Origin: Polynucleobacter alcilacus
GTDB lineage: Bacteria; Pseudomonadota; Gammaproteobacteria; Burkholderiales; Burkholderiaceae
Assembly (NCBI RefSeq): GCF_018881545.1
Contig: NZ_JACVQD010000001.1
Span: 1,578,039 to 1,642,038, forward strand
DNA: 64,000 nucleotides
Direction of reading: 5' to 3'
Shown here: piece by piece, positions 52,723-61,526 of the stretch
Layout: the number at the start of each line of letters is the position of its first letter
Numbering within the stretch: position 1 is the stretch's first letter
Notes under the pieces: generated by a model
What the model was told of the DNA's origin: nothing
What the model saw: the letters and a program-made list of their open reading frames with translations, nothing else
Databases searched by the model: none
Translations under genes and position numbers: made by a program

Positions 52723-54461
52723 GATGCAGTCCCAAGTGATTTTTCAGCTTGGTCTTTATTCTTAGTGTTCTCGCCCTTATTCTTGTATGCAGCCTCTTTA
52801 AACGGGACCACACCTAAACGATGATAGGCTTGGATAAAAGATTCATCCTCACCGCGATTACTGACGTAGGTATCAATGACATTGGTGATGACATCAGGGA
52901 TTTCATCGGCGTAGAAGGAGGGGCCAATGACTTTGCCAATAGCCGCATCGTTGCCTTGCTCACCGCCTAAGGTAATTTGATACCACTCTTCACCGTCTTT
53001 ATCGACACCCAGCACGCCAATATTGCCCACGTGATGATGCCCGCAAGAATTAATACAACCCGAAATATTTAAAGAGATATCACCAAGATCAAATAAGTAA
53101 TCAAGATCATCAAAGCGCTCTTGAATCGCTTTAGCAATTGGTAAAGATTTGGCATTAGCGAGTGAGCAGAAGTCACCCCCAGGGCAGGCGATAATATCAG
53201 TCAGCAAGCCAATGTTTGGCAGGGCTACATGTTGCTGCTTGGCTGCTTGCCAGAGTTCAAATAATTTCGCCTGCTCAACATCAGCGAGAACGAGGTTTTG
53301 CTCATGAGTAACCCGTAGTTCACCAAAGCTATATTGATCTGCCAAATCAGCAATGGCATTCATCTGAGCCGTGGTGGCATCGCCTGGAGCAACAGTGCCA
53401 TGCGGTTTAAGGGACAGAATCACGCTAGCATATCCTGATACTTGATGGGGCTTCACATTGCGCTCTAACCAGCGAGAAAATGCTGTTTTTTCTGTTTTAG
53501 TTGCGCTCGTAAGTACTTCTTCATTACTCAGTGAAGGCAGAGTTTGATACGCAGGCTTAGTAAAGTGCTGAGCGACACGATCCCATTCTACTTTCGTGAA
53601 ATTATCATCACTATTCTGAATCTGTAACCACTCACCTTCAACCTGGCGGGCGAATTCTTCTGGGCCTAAAGCTTTTACCAAGATCTTGATACGGGCCTTA
53701 TAAATATTATCTCTTCTGCCAAAGCGGTTGTACACACGCAATAGAGCAGTAAGGTAGCTTGGGAGCAATTGCCAAGGTAGGCCTTGTTTAATCAAGGATC
53801 CTAAGATAGGTGTACGCCCCATACCACCACCGGCATAGATGTTTGCTGTTAACCCATTTGTGAGTTCACCAGGATTTACATCCTTATTTTTCTGGAGCTC
53901 AATACCTACGTCATGGCAAAGTAAAACGGTACGATCTTCTTTGGCACCATTGACTGCAAACTTAAACTTGCGTGGTAGGTGGGCGAATTCAGGATGAAGG
54001 GTGGACCATTGGCGCAGTAATTCACAAACGGGGCGGGTATCTACATACTCATCTCCAGCAACGCCTGCAAAAGCATCACTTGTAATATTGCGAATGCAGT
54101 TGCCTGATGTTTGAATGGCATGCATTTCTACTATAGCAAGGTCAGCCAAAATGTTGGGAGTGTCTTCAAGAGTGATCCAGTTGAACTGGATATTTTGACG
54201 GGTAGTGAAATGCCCATAACCCCGATCGTATTTCTCAGAAATATTTGCTAAGGTTCGCAGTTGCTTTGAACTTAAAAGACCATAAGGAATGGCAACCCGC
54301 AGCATGTAGGCATGGCGCTGGTGATAAAGACCATTTTGTAGACGTAGGGGACGAAACTCTTCTTCGGCCAAAGTACCATTAAGGCGGCGGGCAACTTGAT
54401 CTCGAAATTGGGCAACCCGTTGGTCTACCAGGGTTTGGTCAATATGGTCGTATTTATACAT
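52719..54461 (-). CDS. cysI: Sulfite reductase hemoprotein (nitrite/sulfite reductase), CysI
   Basis: This 580-residue siroheme and [4Fe-4S] enzyme of assimilatory sulfate reduction has two ferredoxin-like half domains and the cluster-binding Cys motifs CPGGDFC (about 425) and GCINSCGHHH (about 465-475). Arg and Lys residues for siroheme and sulfite contact are present in the N-terminal half (RHAYMLRVAIPYG; FTTRQNIQFNW). No flavoprotein CysJ gene is adjacent, so it may use ferredoxin. It heads the unit with DUF934 and cobA. Confidence 0.92.
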   Translation of the reverse strand: MYKYDHIDQTLVDQRVAQFRDQVARRLNGTLAEEEFRPLRLQNGLYHQRHAYMLRVAIPYGLLSSKQLRTLANISEKYDRGYGHFTTRQNIQFNWITLEDTPNILADLAIVEMHAIQTSGNCIRNITSDAFAGVAGDEYVDTRPVCELLRQWSTLHPEFAHLPRKFKFAVNGAKEDRTVLLCHDVGIELQKNKDVNPGELTNGLTANIYAGGGMGRTPILGSLIKQGLPWQLLPSYLTALLRVYNRFGRRDNIYKARIKILVKALGPEEFARQVEGEWLQIQNSDDNFTKVEWDRVAQHFTKPAYQTLPSLSNEEVLTSATKTEKTAFSRWLERNVKPHQVSGYASVILSLKPHGTVAPGDATTAQMNAIADLADQYSFGELRVTHEQNLVLADVEQAKLFELWQAAKQQHVALPNIGLLTDIIACPGGDFCSLANAKSLPIAKAIQERFDDLDYLFDLGDISLNISGCINSCGHHHVGNIGVLGVDKDGEEWYQITLGGEQGNDAAIGKVIGPSFYADEIPDVITNVIDTYVSNRGEDESFIQAYHRLGVVPFKEAAYKNKGENTKNKDQAEKSLGTAS

Positions 54462-54515
54462 AGCCCACGATTGTCACGGATTTTCAATATTGCTACAAAT
54501 ACTCAAAAGTCGGCT

Positions 54516-54538
54516 CTATATAACCTTTAGCTATATAG
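54516..54538. repeat. AT-rich inverted repeat upstream of cysI
   Basis: CTATATA (54516-54522) is mirrored by TATATAG (54532-54538) with nine bases between, in the 176-base divergent region between cysI and a serine hydrolase gene. It could be an operator, for example for a LysR-type regulator, but AT-rich pairs arise easily by chance. Confidence 0.3.
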
Positions 54539-54637
54539 AATAGAAAGTGAATTTGTACTTCAAAAGTCTGCTTCAATACCTTTAAAGGGTCCACACCAAG
54601 ACGAGCCCCATAGAAAATAAAAAATTTTGGAGACAAC

Positions 54638-55927
54638 ATGAAGAAATTACCGCTGATTAACCTATCCATCGCCCTAGGTGCTTGCTTGCTTCTCTGCTCA
54701 CCGCTCTTTGCGGCCGATATATCAAAAGCACCGTTACCGCTAAGTGCTCCTTTAGGCCAAGGATTTAGCCAAGATGGCCTCAAAAGAATTGATACTTTCT
54801 TTGCCGATCAAATCGCTGGCAATAATATGGCTGGCGCAGTATTGGCGGTATCTAAAAATGGCAAGTTGGTAATCTATAAGCCATACGGCTATCTTGATAA
54901 GGCCAATAACAAACTCATGACAACAGATGCCATTTTTAATTTGGCATCAATGACCAAGGTAATGGCTTCAGTGAGTGCCCTCACTTTTTATGAAGAAGGC
55001 AAACTTCCATTAAATGCACCGATCTCCAATTGGTTGCCACAATTTAAGGATATGAAGGTCGGCCAAGTAGATGCCGATGGAAAGCTCAATTTAGTTCCTG
55101 CAAAAAATCCAATCACCGTCCAAGACTTGATGCGCCATACCAATGGCTTAACTTATGGCGGCCGCGGCGCTACTCCAGTGCATAAGACATATCCGGCAGG
55201 TTCTGCGCCAGCAGCAGTGCAATACACCGCACAAGAATTTATAGACAAATTGGCTAGCAACCCCTTGCTCTATGAACCAGGCACTGCTTGGGACTATGGA
55301 TTTGGCCTCGATGTGCTCGGCATTATTGAAGAGAAGATAGCCGGCAAACCCTTGGGTGCAGTAATGCAAGAGCGCATCTGGAATAAAGTGGGGATGCCGA
55401 ACACTACTTTTGACCTTGCGGAAAAAGATCGTCCACGTTTAGCGCAACCATTACCAATAGATCCATTGACAGGTAAGCCACAGAAGGTCGATATCCATAC
55501 GCAGAAAGTAAAGTTTGATTGCGGCGGATCATGTGCGTACTCAACAGCTGGCGATTACATTCGCTTTGGTCAAATGTTGCTCAATGGTGGAAGCCTAGAA
55601 GGTAAAAGAGTATTGGGTCCGCAAACAGTTGCCTTTATGACATCAAACCATCTCAACAAAGACATTAAAAATAATGTGAGCGGCACTGAGCCAGGCCGTA
55701 TGGGTTATGGATTTGGTTTGGGTGTAGCGGTACGCACTGATAGGGGTCTTTCAGCTATCAACGGTAACGTCGGGGATTTCACATGGAATGGCGCCTATGG
55801 AACGATTTTCTGGGCTGATCCAAAAGAACAGATGGTGGTTGTCATGATGGGTGTGGCACCGGGAGAAATCCGCAAGGTACACCGTGAGCAGCTCAATGCT
55901 GTGATTTATGGGGCGCTAGAAAAATAG
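54638..55927 (+). CDS. Exported serine hydrolase of the beta-lactamase (class C/EstB) family
   Basis: This 429-residue protein has an N-terminal signal peptide (basic KK, hydrophobic core about 6-24, cleavage near LFAAD). The catalytic S-x-x-K is SMTK, with Ser104 and Lys107. The second-motif Tyr is in WDYGFGLD, and a GAYGTIFWADP stretch lies near the C-terminus. Members are esterases, carboxypeptidase-like or beta-lactamase-like enzymes; the substrate is unknown. It has a GGAG site before its ATG and its own terminator downstream. Confidence 0.88.
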   Translation: MKKLPLINLSIALGACLLLCSPLFAADISKAPLPLSAPLGQGFSQDGLKRIDTFFADQIAGNNMAGAVLAVSKNGKLVIYKPYGYLDKANNKLMTTDAIFNLASMTKVMASVSALTFYEEGKLPLNAPISNWLPQFKDMKVGQVDADGKLNLVPAKNPITVQDLMRHTNGLTYGGRGATPVHKTYPAGSAPAAVQYTAQEFIDKLASNPLLYEPGTAWDYGFGLDVLGIIEEKIAGKPLGAVMQERIWNKVGMPNTTFDLAEKDRPRLAQPLPIDPLTGKPQKVDIHTQKVKFDCGGSCAYSTAGDYIRFGQMLLNGGSLEGKRVLGPQTVAFMTSNHLNKDIKNNVSGTEPGRMGYGFGLGVAVRTDRGLSAINGNVGDFTWNGAYGTIFWADPKEQMVVVMMGVAPGEIRKVHREQLNAVIYGALEK

Positions 55928-55977
55928 TTAAGGTAAGTACTCATTATTAGAGTATGGTTTTTCTGCTCTTTAAAATA

Positions 55978-56009
55978 AACGCAGTCACTAAATATGACTG
56001 CGTTTTTTT
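55978..56009 (+). terminator. Rho-independent terminator after the serine hydrolase gene
   Basis: AACGCAGTCA (55978-55987) pairs perfectly with TGACTGCGTT (55995-56004) around a seven-base loop, followed by a T tract to 56009. This is the clearest terminator in the window. Confidence 0.85.
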
Positions 56010-56076
56010 ATTCTTAAATTTTTTTCAAGGAGATCGACATGATGTAACTAATTAATAACAGTATGAGGAATTTGTT

Positions 56077-56391
56077 ATGTCGAGAACATTCAGACGCAAA
56101 AATCAACAGCATGAATATGTCTGGGTATTAAAAAACTGGGATGTATTTTTTAATGGCGGGCCCACTATATTTCATAGCCCTAATTCTGCTGCTGGGCGAA
56201 AGGCAATTGCCGTCTTTCATTCAGATGCACAGGTCACCATGGCTAGTTCAGCGCCTCGTTGGTATCGAAAGGCATTTGAGCACAGACGCCGCACAAGAAA
56301 TAACAGGGTAATGAGGCTTTGGCTTAAGGGTTTGGCTGATCCTTTGTTTGAGGCGCGCCATAGGCACGATGCAAATTGGTCATGGTGGTGA
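56077..56391 (+). CDS. Conserved-looking small basic hypothetical protein
   Basis: I do not recognise this 104-residue protein. It is strongly basic and rich in Arg, His and Trp (RTFRRKNQQHEYVWVLKNWD; FEHRRRTRNNRVMRLWLKGL; ending in WSWW). There is no membrane segment. Such composition suggests nucleic acid or ribosome contact, or a phage-derived protein, but nothing specific can be claimed. A GAGG-like site (ATGAGGAA) lies about ten bases before the ATG. Confidence 0.55.
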   Translation: MSRTFRRKNQQHEYVWVLKNWDVFFNGGPTIFHSPNSAAGRKAIAVFHSDAQVTMASSAPRWYRKAFEHRRRTRNNRVMRLWLKGLADPLFEARHRHDANWSWW

Positions 56392-56419
56392 GTGGGTATT
56401 TTGTTGATTTTCTATAATA

Positions 56420-56471
56420 TATGTTTCTTATAGTTTACAAATTATAAATAAAGTATATAATAAGAAACATA
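56420..56471 (+). promoter_or_regulatory. Promoter of the XRE regulator gene bracketed by a 12-base inverted repeat
   Basis: A -35 TTTACA (56434-56439) and -10 TATAAT (56456-56461), spaced 16 bases, place transcription start within a few bases of the ATG at 56472. TATGTTTCTTAT (56420-56431) and its reverse complement (56460-56471) flank the promoter, a likely operator pair for autorepression. Confidence 0.6.
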
Positions 56472-56966
56472 ATGGAAAAGACCATAAACCAGTTGAGCAC
56501 TCCAAACCCGCCTTATTTGGTGCGATTGGGCGCTCAAATCACGGCTAGAAGAAAGGTGTTGCGGGTTCGGGCGCAATCTTGTGCGGGGGCTGCAAATATT
56601 TCTAGAGTGACCCTTCATCGTATTGAAAAAGGTGAGCCATCAGTAAATATGGGAGCTTATTTACAGGTATGTGAAGCGCTGGGATTGCATTTAGCTTTAC
56701 TACCCCTAGGTCTTCAGGAGGCTCCAGAAAATCACCCGAATCTCAGTGAAGATCCTGATATGCCACACATCTGCATTAAAGACTACCCGCAATTAAAAGC
56801 CTTATCTTGGCAACTTAATGAAGAGGAGTATTTGACAGATGCCCAAGCAATGTCAATCTATGAGCGTAATAAACGCTTCTTGGATTTAGATCATATTGAT
56901 GATCGTGAGAGGGCGCTTATGCAAAGATTGGTCAAGAACAATAGTATGGAGCAATTGATTGTATAA
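56472..56966 (+). CDS. XRE family regulator, probable antitoxin of a lost AbiEii-type partner
   Basis: This 164-residue protein has an N-terminal helix-turn-helix domain (RLGAQITARRKVLRVRAQSC then NISRVTLHRIEKGEPS, about 18-59) and a C-terminal part with YPQLKALSWQL and SIYERNKRFLD. It resembles XRE antitoxins paired with nucleotidyltransferase (AbiEii/AbiGii) toxins. The expected downstream toxin appears reduced to a stump that overlaps its stop codon. Its mRNA is probably leaderless or nearly so. Confidence 0.8.
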   Translation: MEKTINQLSTPNPPYLVRLGAQITARRKVLRVRAQSCAGAANISRVTLHRIEKGEPSVNMGAYLQVCEALGLHLALLPLGLQEAPENHPNLSEDPDMPHICIKDYPQLKALSWQLNEEEYLTDAQAMSIYERNKRFLDLDHIDDRERALMQRLVKNNSMEQLIV

Positions 56967-57089
56967 ACGAGAACACCATCAAAATATTGCAAATGTACTA
57001 GGGCAGCTCACTTGGCGATCTTAAATAAGCAGCTTGATCAAAATTTAAAAGATATTGACCATATTTTGGCCCATCTTAAAGAAAAGTAA
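56959..57089 (+). pseudogene. Apparent stump of an AbiEii-type nucleotidyltransferase toxin gene
   Basis: A TTG at 56959, overlapping the XRE stop, opens a 21-codon frame YKREHHQNIANVLGQL. This resembles the N-terminus of AbiEii-family toxins linked to XRE antitoxins, then it stops at 57024. A second frame, LAILNKQLDQNLKDIDHILA, ends at 57089 and could be a piece of the same or another gene. The enzyme core is absent, so an internal deletion is likely. The similarity is recalled, not searched. Confidence 0.4.
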
Positions 57090-57101
57090 TCGCCTATCTC
57101 T

Positions 57102-57473
57102 TTAAAACCGAAATTCCCGATAGTACCTATAGAGATTGGCAATGGATGCAAAGCCCAAAATCACAATCAGGACGGCAAATAGGTAGTCGATCGTGAGGTA
57201 GGTAAAGATTCCTAACTGGATCAGAATTGCTAGGCCTATAAAAGCACCAATCGATCCAAATGCGACGAGCTTAAAGTTCGGAATAAAAGCACCCAGGGTA
57301 ATAGCAATAAACACGATATAAAGATCGGATACTAGCTGATCAGCGGTCACAAAAACCGTGTTAGTAAATTCTGGATAGGTCAATTTTCCGATGACAGCAA
57401 AGAGCAAAATGGCAGCCAAGATCGCAAAGTTCAACTTTGATTTGATGAGGATGGCTTTAAGTTGATCGTTCAT
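57102..57473 (-). CDS. Small polytopic membrane protein of unknown function
   Basis: This 123-residue protein is mostly hydrophobic, with about four transmembrane helices (near 14-28, 44-64, 68-88 and 92-112), a basic N-terminus and a basic tail YRYYREFRF. No family is recognised. It is the last gene of a minus-strand series beginning with the Bug receptor. Confidence 0.6.
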   Translation of the reverse strand: MNDQLKAILIKSKLNFAILAAILLFAVIGKLTYPEFTNTVFVTADQLVSDLYIVFIAITLGAFIPNFKLVAFGSIGAFIGLAILIQLGIFTYLTIDYLFAVLIVILGFASIANLYRYYREFRF

Positions 57474-57512
57474 GCGGTTTGATTATTTTGTTTGTATTTT
57501 TTTATGTTTCTT

Positions 57513-57737
57513 TTATGAAGCACTACCATTAAAGACCAAGCTGATGCCTATCCATAACAGTACAAAAGCCACCAGGATCGTAAAGCCAATTTTCTTAAGA
57601 AAGTATTCAAGACTATCCATATACGCCTCATCATTGCGACCAAAGTATTGATCAAAGCGTTTCCATACCAGTCGACCTACTACTAGTGGCAGGATCATGG
57701 CAACGATGCCAAGAATGACGGTGAGAGTGTTATCCAT
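57513..57737 (-). CDS. Small two-helix membrane protein of unknown function
   Basis: This 74-residue protein has hydrophobic segments at about 5-22 and 51-69 separated by a polar loop with RFDQYFGRNDEAYMDSLEYF. No family is recognised. It lies 30 bases after the amidohydrolase gene and 39 bases before the four-helix protein gene, so it may be part of the same transcript. Confidence 0.6.
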   Translation of the reverse strand: MDNTLTVILGIVAMILPLVVGRLVWKRFDQYFGRNDEAYMDSLEYFLKKIGFTILVAFVLLWIGISLVFNGSAS

Positions 57738-57767
57738 TGAGAATCATTTCTTTCTTGCTGACCTTGC

Positions 57768-58688
57768 TTAACGACCGACTGTATTAAATGCCGGAAAGTC
57801 ATACAGGATACAGGGGTTATCAACCAAGATGGTCTTTCTAAGGGAAGAATCAGCTACCCAGCTAGCGAAGAGCTCACAAAGGTCAGCATCATGGGGCATG
57901 TGCTTTTTGACCATGACGTGTGGCCAGTCGCTTCCCCAGACCAGCCGCTTAGGATTTGCCTCAATGACCGCATCATTGAATGGGCGCATATCGATATAAG
58001 GAAGATTGCCATCACAGATGCGGTAGGGCCCAGTCATTTTGACCCAAGCCTGTTCATTGCGCATGAGTTCCAGCAAACCTTGAAAGCCTTTGTCATTTAC
58101 ACCATGCTTTGCATGGGTGTAACCAAAATGTCCAAACACTAAATTGACTGGGAAGTTTTCAAACACTTTCGCTAGATTAGGATATTCATTTACGTGCATG
58201 AGTAGTTCTAGATGCCAGCCAAAAGGTTTAATCCGCTCTGCTACAGCTTTTAAGGTTTGGATTGGTAGTCCGGCAGTTTTATCAGCAACATCCACAATAT
58301 TGCAACGCACGCCGCGCACGCCGGCATCATGGAATTCTTGCAAGTACTGTTCACTGACATCTTCTAGATTGTGAGGGATTACAGCAACCCCCCGAAATTG
58401 CTTGGGATAGGATTTAAGGGCGGCCAGTAGCGCCCGATTATCGGTACCATACACACTAGGTTGCACTAGTACTGCGCGGTTGATTCCCAACATCGCTAAT
58501 AGGGCTTGGTAGTTTTCTAAAGTAGCATCCGGCGGAGTGTAGATGCGCTCTGATGCGTAAGGAAATAGATTAGCAGGACCGCATACATGGGCATGACAAT
58601 CCACAGCCCCTGCCGGAAATGGGATCGAAGGTGATCGAATCTCTGAATCAGGGGCTTGGCACAGTGGCGCTGAAAGATCTTGAATCAA
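57768..58688 (-). CDS. Amidohydrolase, 2-pyrone-4,6-dicarboxylate lactonase-like
   Basis: This 306-residue TIM-barrel hydrolase of the amidohydrolase_2 family has the N-terminal metal motif VDCHAHVCGP (HxH near 33), VFGHFGYTH in the barrel and the final Asp in VWGSDWPH. Relatives hydrolyse PDC or other dicarboxylic lactones in aromatic degradation. The gene starts 15 bases after the Bug receptor gene, suggesting the imported compound is its substrate or precursor. Confidence 0.85.
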   Translation of the reverse strand: MIQDLSAPLCQAPDSEIRSPSIPFPAGAVDCHAHVCGPANLFPYASERIYTPPDATLENYQALLAMLGINRAVLVQPSVYGTDNRALLAALKSYPKQFRGVAVIPHNLEDVSEQYLQEFHDAGVRGVRCNIVDVADKTAGLPIQTLKAVAERIKPFGWHLELLMHVNEYPNLAKVFENFPVNLVFGHFGYTHAKHGVNDKGFQGLLELMRNEQAWVKMTGPYRICDGNLPYIDMRPFNDAVIEANPKRLVWGSDWPHVMVKKHMPHDADLCELFASWVADSSLRKTILVDNPCILYDFPAFNTVGR

Positions 58689-58703
58689 AGTAGGTTGCTA
58701 TAT

Positions 58704-59708
58704 TTATTGTGGCTCGATGTTGGCTTCAGTAGCAATCTTTTTGTACTTTGCCATTTCTTCACGGACAAATTTACTAAACTCTGCAGGATTCATTGGGGTT
58801 GGCTTAATTCCTTTGCTTTCATAAGCCGTTTTTACTTCAGGGTCTTGCATTGCTTGATTAATGTCTAGATTAATCTTTTTCACAATCGCTGGCGGAGTAG
58901 CAGCGGGTGCCCAAACACCGAACCACAAACCAATCTCAAAGTTGGGATAACCTTGCTCTGCAATGCTCGGTATATCCGGTACTGCGGCATTGCGAGTTTT
59001 GCTAGTTAATCCTAGGGCGCGTACTTTACCGCCCTTAAGCTGGCCAATGGCAGTGTCCAGTGGCGCCATGTAAAAAGCAGTGCGTCCTGACATCGTGTCA
59101 GAAATAGCCTCGGGTGAACCTTTGTATGGCACATGAATGAGTTTGATGCCCATGACTTGATTAAAGTATTCGGCAGCTAGGTGGGTAGAACTACCAACAC
59201 CAGCTGAGGCGAAAGTGATTTCACCGGGTTTGGATTTAGCAGCAATCACTAAATCTCGAATGGTTTGATAAGGACCATCAGCCGCAGTAATCATCACATA
59301 AGGCGTTTGCCCAAGAATAGCCACATCAACCAGACTTTTGAGTGGGTCATAAGGCAGCTTTTTAAAAATCGCCGGATTGGCTGCATACGATGCTGACTGA
59401 ACTAGTAGTGTGTAACCATCGGGCTCAGAGTTCACGACTACTCCAGTACCAATGAGTCCGCCGGCACCAGGACGGTTTTCAATAATGACCGATTGCTTCC
59501 AGGTTTCGGAGAGGCTCTTGGCAACGACGCGTCCTGCAATATCAGCACCCGAACCCGTAGTTAAAGGAACTACCATTTTGACAGTACGATTGGGGTAGTT
59601 TTGGGCCTGAACAAGAGTTGCTCCAAAGCACAGGCTAAGAGCGAGCATAAGACTGCCCAGAATGGGGGTATTTGGGGCGCGTTGCCCCTGTTTAGATGAG
59701 GTGCTCAT
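58704..59708 (-). CDS. Tripartite tricarboxylate transporter substrate-binding protein, Bug/TctC family
   Basis: This 334-residue periplasmic receptor has a signal peptide (hydrophobic core about 17-33, ending LVQAQ) and the Bug signature YPNRTVKMVVPLTTGSGAD, then VIENRPGAGGLIGTGVV and VPYKGSPEA. Bug proteins bind carboxylates and are greatly expanded in Burkholderiales. Matching TctA/TctB membrane genes are not nearby, which is usual for them. It is divergent from the hydrolase gene at 59817. Confidence 0.92.
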   Translation of the reverse strand: MSTSSKQGQRAPNTPILGSLMLALSLCFGATLVQAQNYPNRTVKMVVPLTTGSGADIAGRVVAKSLSETWKQSVIIENRPGAGGLIGTGVVVNSEPDGYTLLVQSASYAANPAIFKKLPYDPLKSLVDVAILGQTPYVMITAADGPYQTIRDLVIAAKSKPGEITFASAGVGSSTHLAAEYFNQVMGIKLIHVPYKGSPEAISDTMSGRTAFYMAPLDTAIGQLKGGKVRALGLTSKTRNAAVPDIPSIAEQGYPNFEIGLWFGVWAPAATPPAIVKKINLDINQAMQDPEVKTAYESKGIKPTPMNPAEFSKFVREEMAKYKKIATEANIEPQ

Positions 59709-59816
59709 CTTGTCTCCTTGGTATTTTTATAGTTTTTTCTTGTTTCATCGGATAATCTAACATGCTCTTAAGAATAGATAAATAAAGATTAAAAAATTAG
59801 TTAAAGGTAGAAATAA

Positions 59817-60632
59817 ATGACGCAAATGCAAGATAAGCAAACCGTCAAGGCGAATGGCGTAGATATAGCCTATCGTTTTGATGGTCCCAAAGAGGGCCGT
59901 GTTCTTCTTGTTGCGAATAGCTTGATGGCCAACAGCAGTATGTGGGAGTGGAATGTCCCTGCATTCGCTGATCGTTATCGCGTATTGCGCTATGACAAGC
60001 GTGGTCACGGTGATTCTGGAGTCACTGCTGGCCCGTACAGCATTGCTCAACTCGCAGATGATGCAGTGGGACTATTAGATGCATTAGGAATTGAAAAAGC
60101 ACATTTCATGGGCCTATCGATTGGCGGCATGATTGGTCAGCAATTGGGTGCGCGCTATCCTGAACGACTATATTCTTTATCGCTGTGCAATACGGCATCA
60201 GAAATGCCGCCACGCAGTCTGTGGGAGGAGCGTTTTGAAATCGCTCGCACCCAAGGAATTGCAGGCTTAGTGGATGGCACTATCAAGCGTTGGTTTACCG
60301 CTCCTTTTATTGAGCGGGCACCCCAAGATATTGAAAAAGTACGTCAAATGATTTTGGGTACTGATGTCAATGGCTATATGGCCTGTGGCAGCGCAGTGCG
60401 TGATATGGCACAAAGTACGATGTTGCTCAAAATCAAAACTCCAACCCTAGTCCTTTCAGGGCGATATGATCCAGCGTGTACAGTAGAGCAGGGCATAGTA
60501 CTGCATCGTCTTATTGAAGGTTCTCAGATGGTAGTTTTGGAGGATGCAGCGCATTTGTCTAATATTGAACAAACCGCGGTGTTTAACCGTACAGTACGAG
60601 ATTTCATTGATTCTGTAGATAACACTTTATAG
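59817..60632 (+). CDS. Alpha/beta hydrolase, 3-oxoadipate enol-lactonase-like
   Basis: This 271-residue alpha/beta-hydrolase resembles PcaD: nucleophile Ser101 in GLSIGG, YDKRGHGDS near 59-67, an acid residue in SGRYDPACT and the catalytic His in EDAAHLSNIEQ near the end. With the divergent Bug receptor and PDC-hydrolase-like gene it could serve a small ring-cleavage or lactone pathway. No other pca genes are visible, so the substrate is uncertain. Confidence 0.85.
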   Translation: MTQMQDKQTVKANGVDIAYRFDGPKEGRVLLVANSLMANSSMWEWNVPAFADRYRVLRYDKRGHGDSGVTAGPYSIAQLADDAVGLLDALGIEKAHFMGLSIGGMIGQQLGARYPERLYSLSLCNTASEMPPRSLWEERFEIARTQGIAGLVDGTIKRWFTAPFIERAPQDIEKVRQMILGTDVNGYMACGSAVRDMAQSTMLLKIKTPTLVLSGRYDPACTVEQGIVLHRLIEGSQMVVLEDAAHLSNIEQTAVFNRTVRDFIDSVDNTL

Positions 60633-60702
60633 GTAGTTGTGCTTTAAGAAGAACGTATTTCAATTTTTATCTGCAACATTTAACTTAAACCGAAAGTACC
60701 CC

Positions 60703-61293
60703 ATGACTGAACTATCTAGCACTCAAATTCAAGAAATCCGTACCAAAGTACTAGGAGCAGCTGCCAAAGTTCCTGGTGCTCTCCTCGGCCTTGGCATCTT
60801 ATTTATTGCACTGGGCCTCATTGGAATTGCTGGCCAAGTATTCTTTTCATTCGTATCAGTCAATATTTTAGGCATCTTTCTATTTGCTGGCGGTCTCTTG
60901 CAGGGTGCACATGCCTTTCAGTCATCTGGATGGAAGAGCGTTAGTGTGCAACTGATTTTTGCAGTCCTATATATAGTTGCCGCAGTGTATGTGTGGGCAT
61001 TCCCGATTCCAGCGCTTGAAGTCATTACCTTATGGATGGCGGCAATCTTTTTTGTGACTGGTGTACTGCGCTTAATCTCGGCATTCCAACACCGTCATTT
61101 TGGTGAATGGATCTGGTTGTTACTGTCAGCAGGACTCTCTATTTTGATGGGTGTTCTTATCATGAATAGTTACCCAGCATCTAGCTTATGGTTACCCGGT
61201 TTATTGATTGCGATCGAATTATTGCTGCAAGGCTGGTCTTTATTGTTCTTGGGTTTTGCCGCACTCTCAGTTGCCAAGTCTGTAACTAAATAA
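60703..61293 (+). CDS. HdeD-like membrane protein (DUF308)
   Basis: This 196-residue protein has about six short hydrophobic helices in three pairs, as in HdeD/DUF308 proteins. Recognisable pieces are NILGIFLFAGGLLQGAHAF, WMAAIFFVTGVLRLISAFQ and WLLLSAGLSILMGVLI. HdeD is linked to acid tolerance in enterics; the role here is unproven. I use ATG 60703; in-frame codons before it (from TTG 60637) have no family similarity. Confidence 0.8.
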   Translation: MTELSSTQIQEIRTKVLGAAAKVPGALLGLGILFIALGLIGIAGQVFFSFVSVNILGIFLFAGGLLQGAHAFQSSGWKSVSVQLIFAVLYIVAAVYVWAFPIPALEVITLWMAAIFFVTGVLRLISAFQHRHFGEWIWLLLSAGLSILMGVLIMNSYPASSLWLPGLLIAIELLLQGWSLLFLGFAALSVAKSVTK

Positions 61294-61329
61294 GTCAATT
61301 TGAAGCGGTCAGCGTAAAGCATACATCTG

Positions 61330-61512
61330 ATGTCAATGAAAAAAACCGACCTGTATAAAAATTTAGCCCTAGCGACTGCTCAGCGCATGAAGAATGACGC
61401 AAAGACACCTAAGTTTGGGGCGGTAGATAAGGCTAAAACTAAAAAAGAGCTGGCAGAGGCAAATCCTTTACTAGCTTCTTTAATGGGTAAGGCCAAACCA
61501 AAATCAAAGTAA
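61330..61512 (+). CDS. Small basic hypothetical protein
   Basis: This 60-residue lysine- and alanine-rich protein (KKTDLYKNLALATAQRMKND; ending GKAKPKSK) has no membrane segment or known motif. It is a plausible small gene between hdeD-like and acyltransferase genes. Two in-frame ATGs (61330, 61336) are possible starts. Confidence 0.5.
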   Translation: MSMKKTDLYKNLALATAQRMKNDAKTPKFGAVDKAKTKKELAEANPLLASLMGKAKPKSK

Positions 61513-61526
61513 TGGCGAAGTAAAGT

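Noticed and set aside
53000-54400. Long open frames on the strand opposite cysI and other conserved genes
   Set aside because: They are antisense shadows of well-supported genes and have no motifs or ribosome-binding sites.
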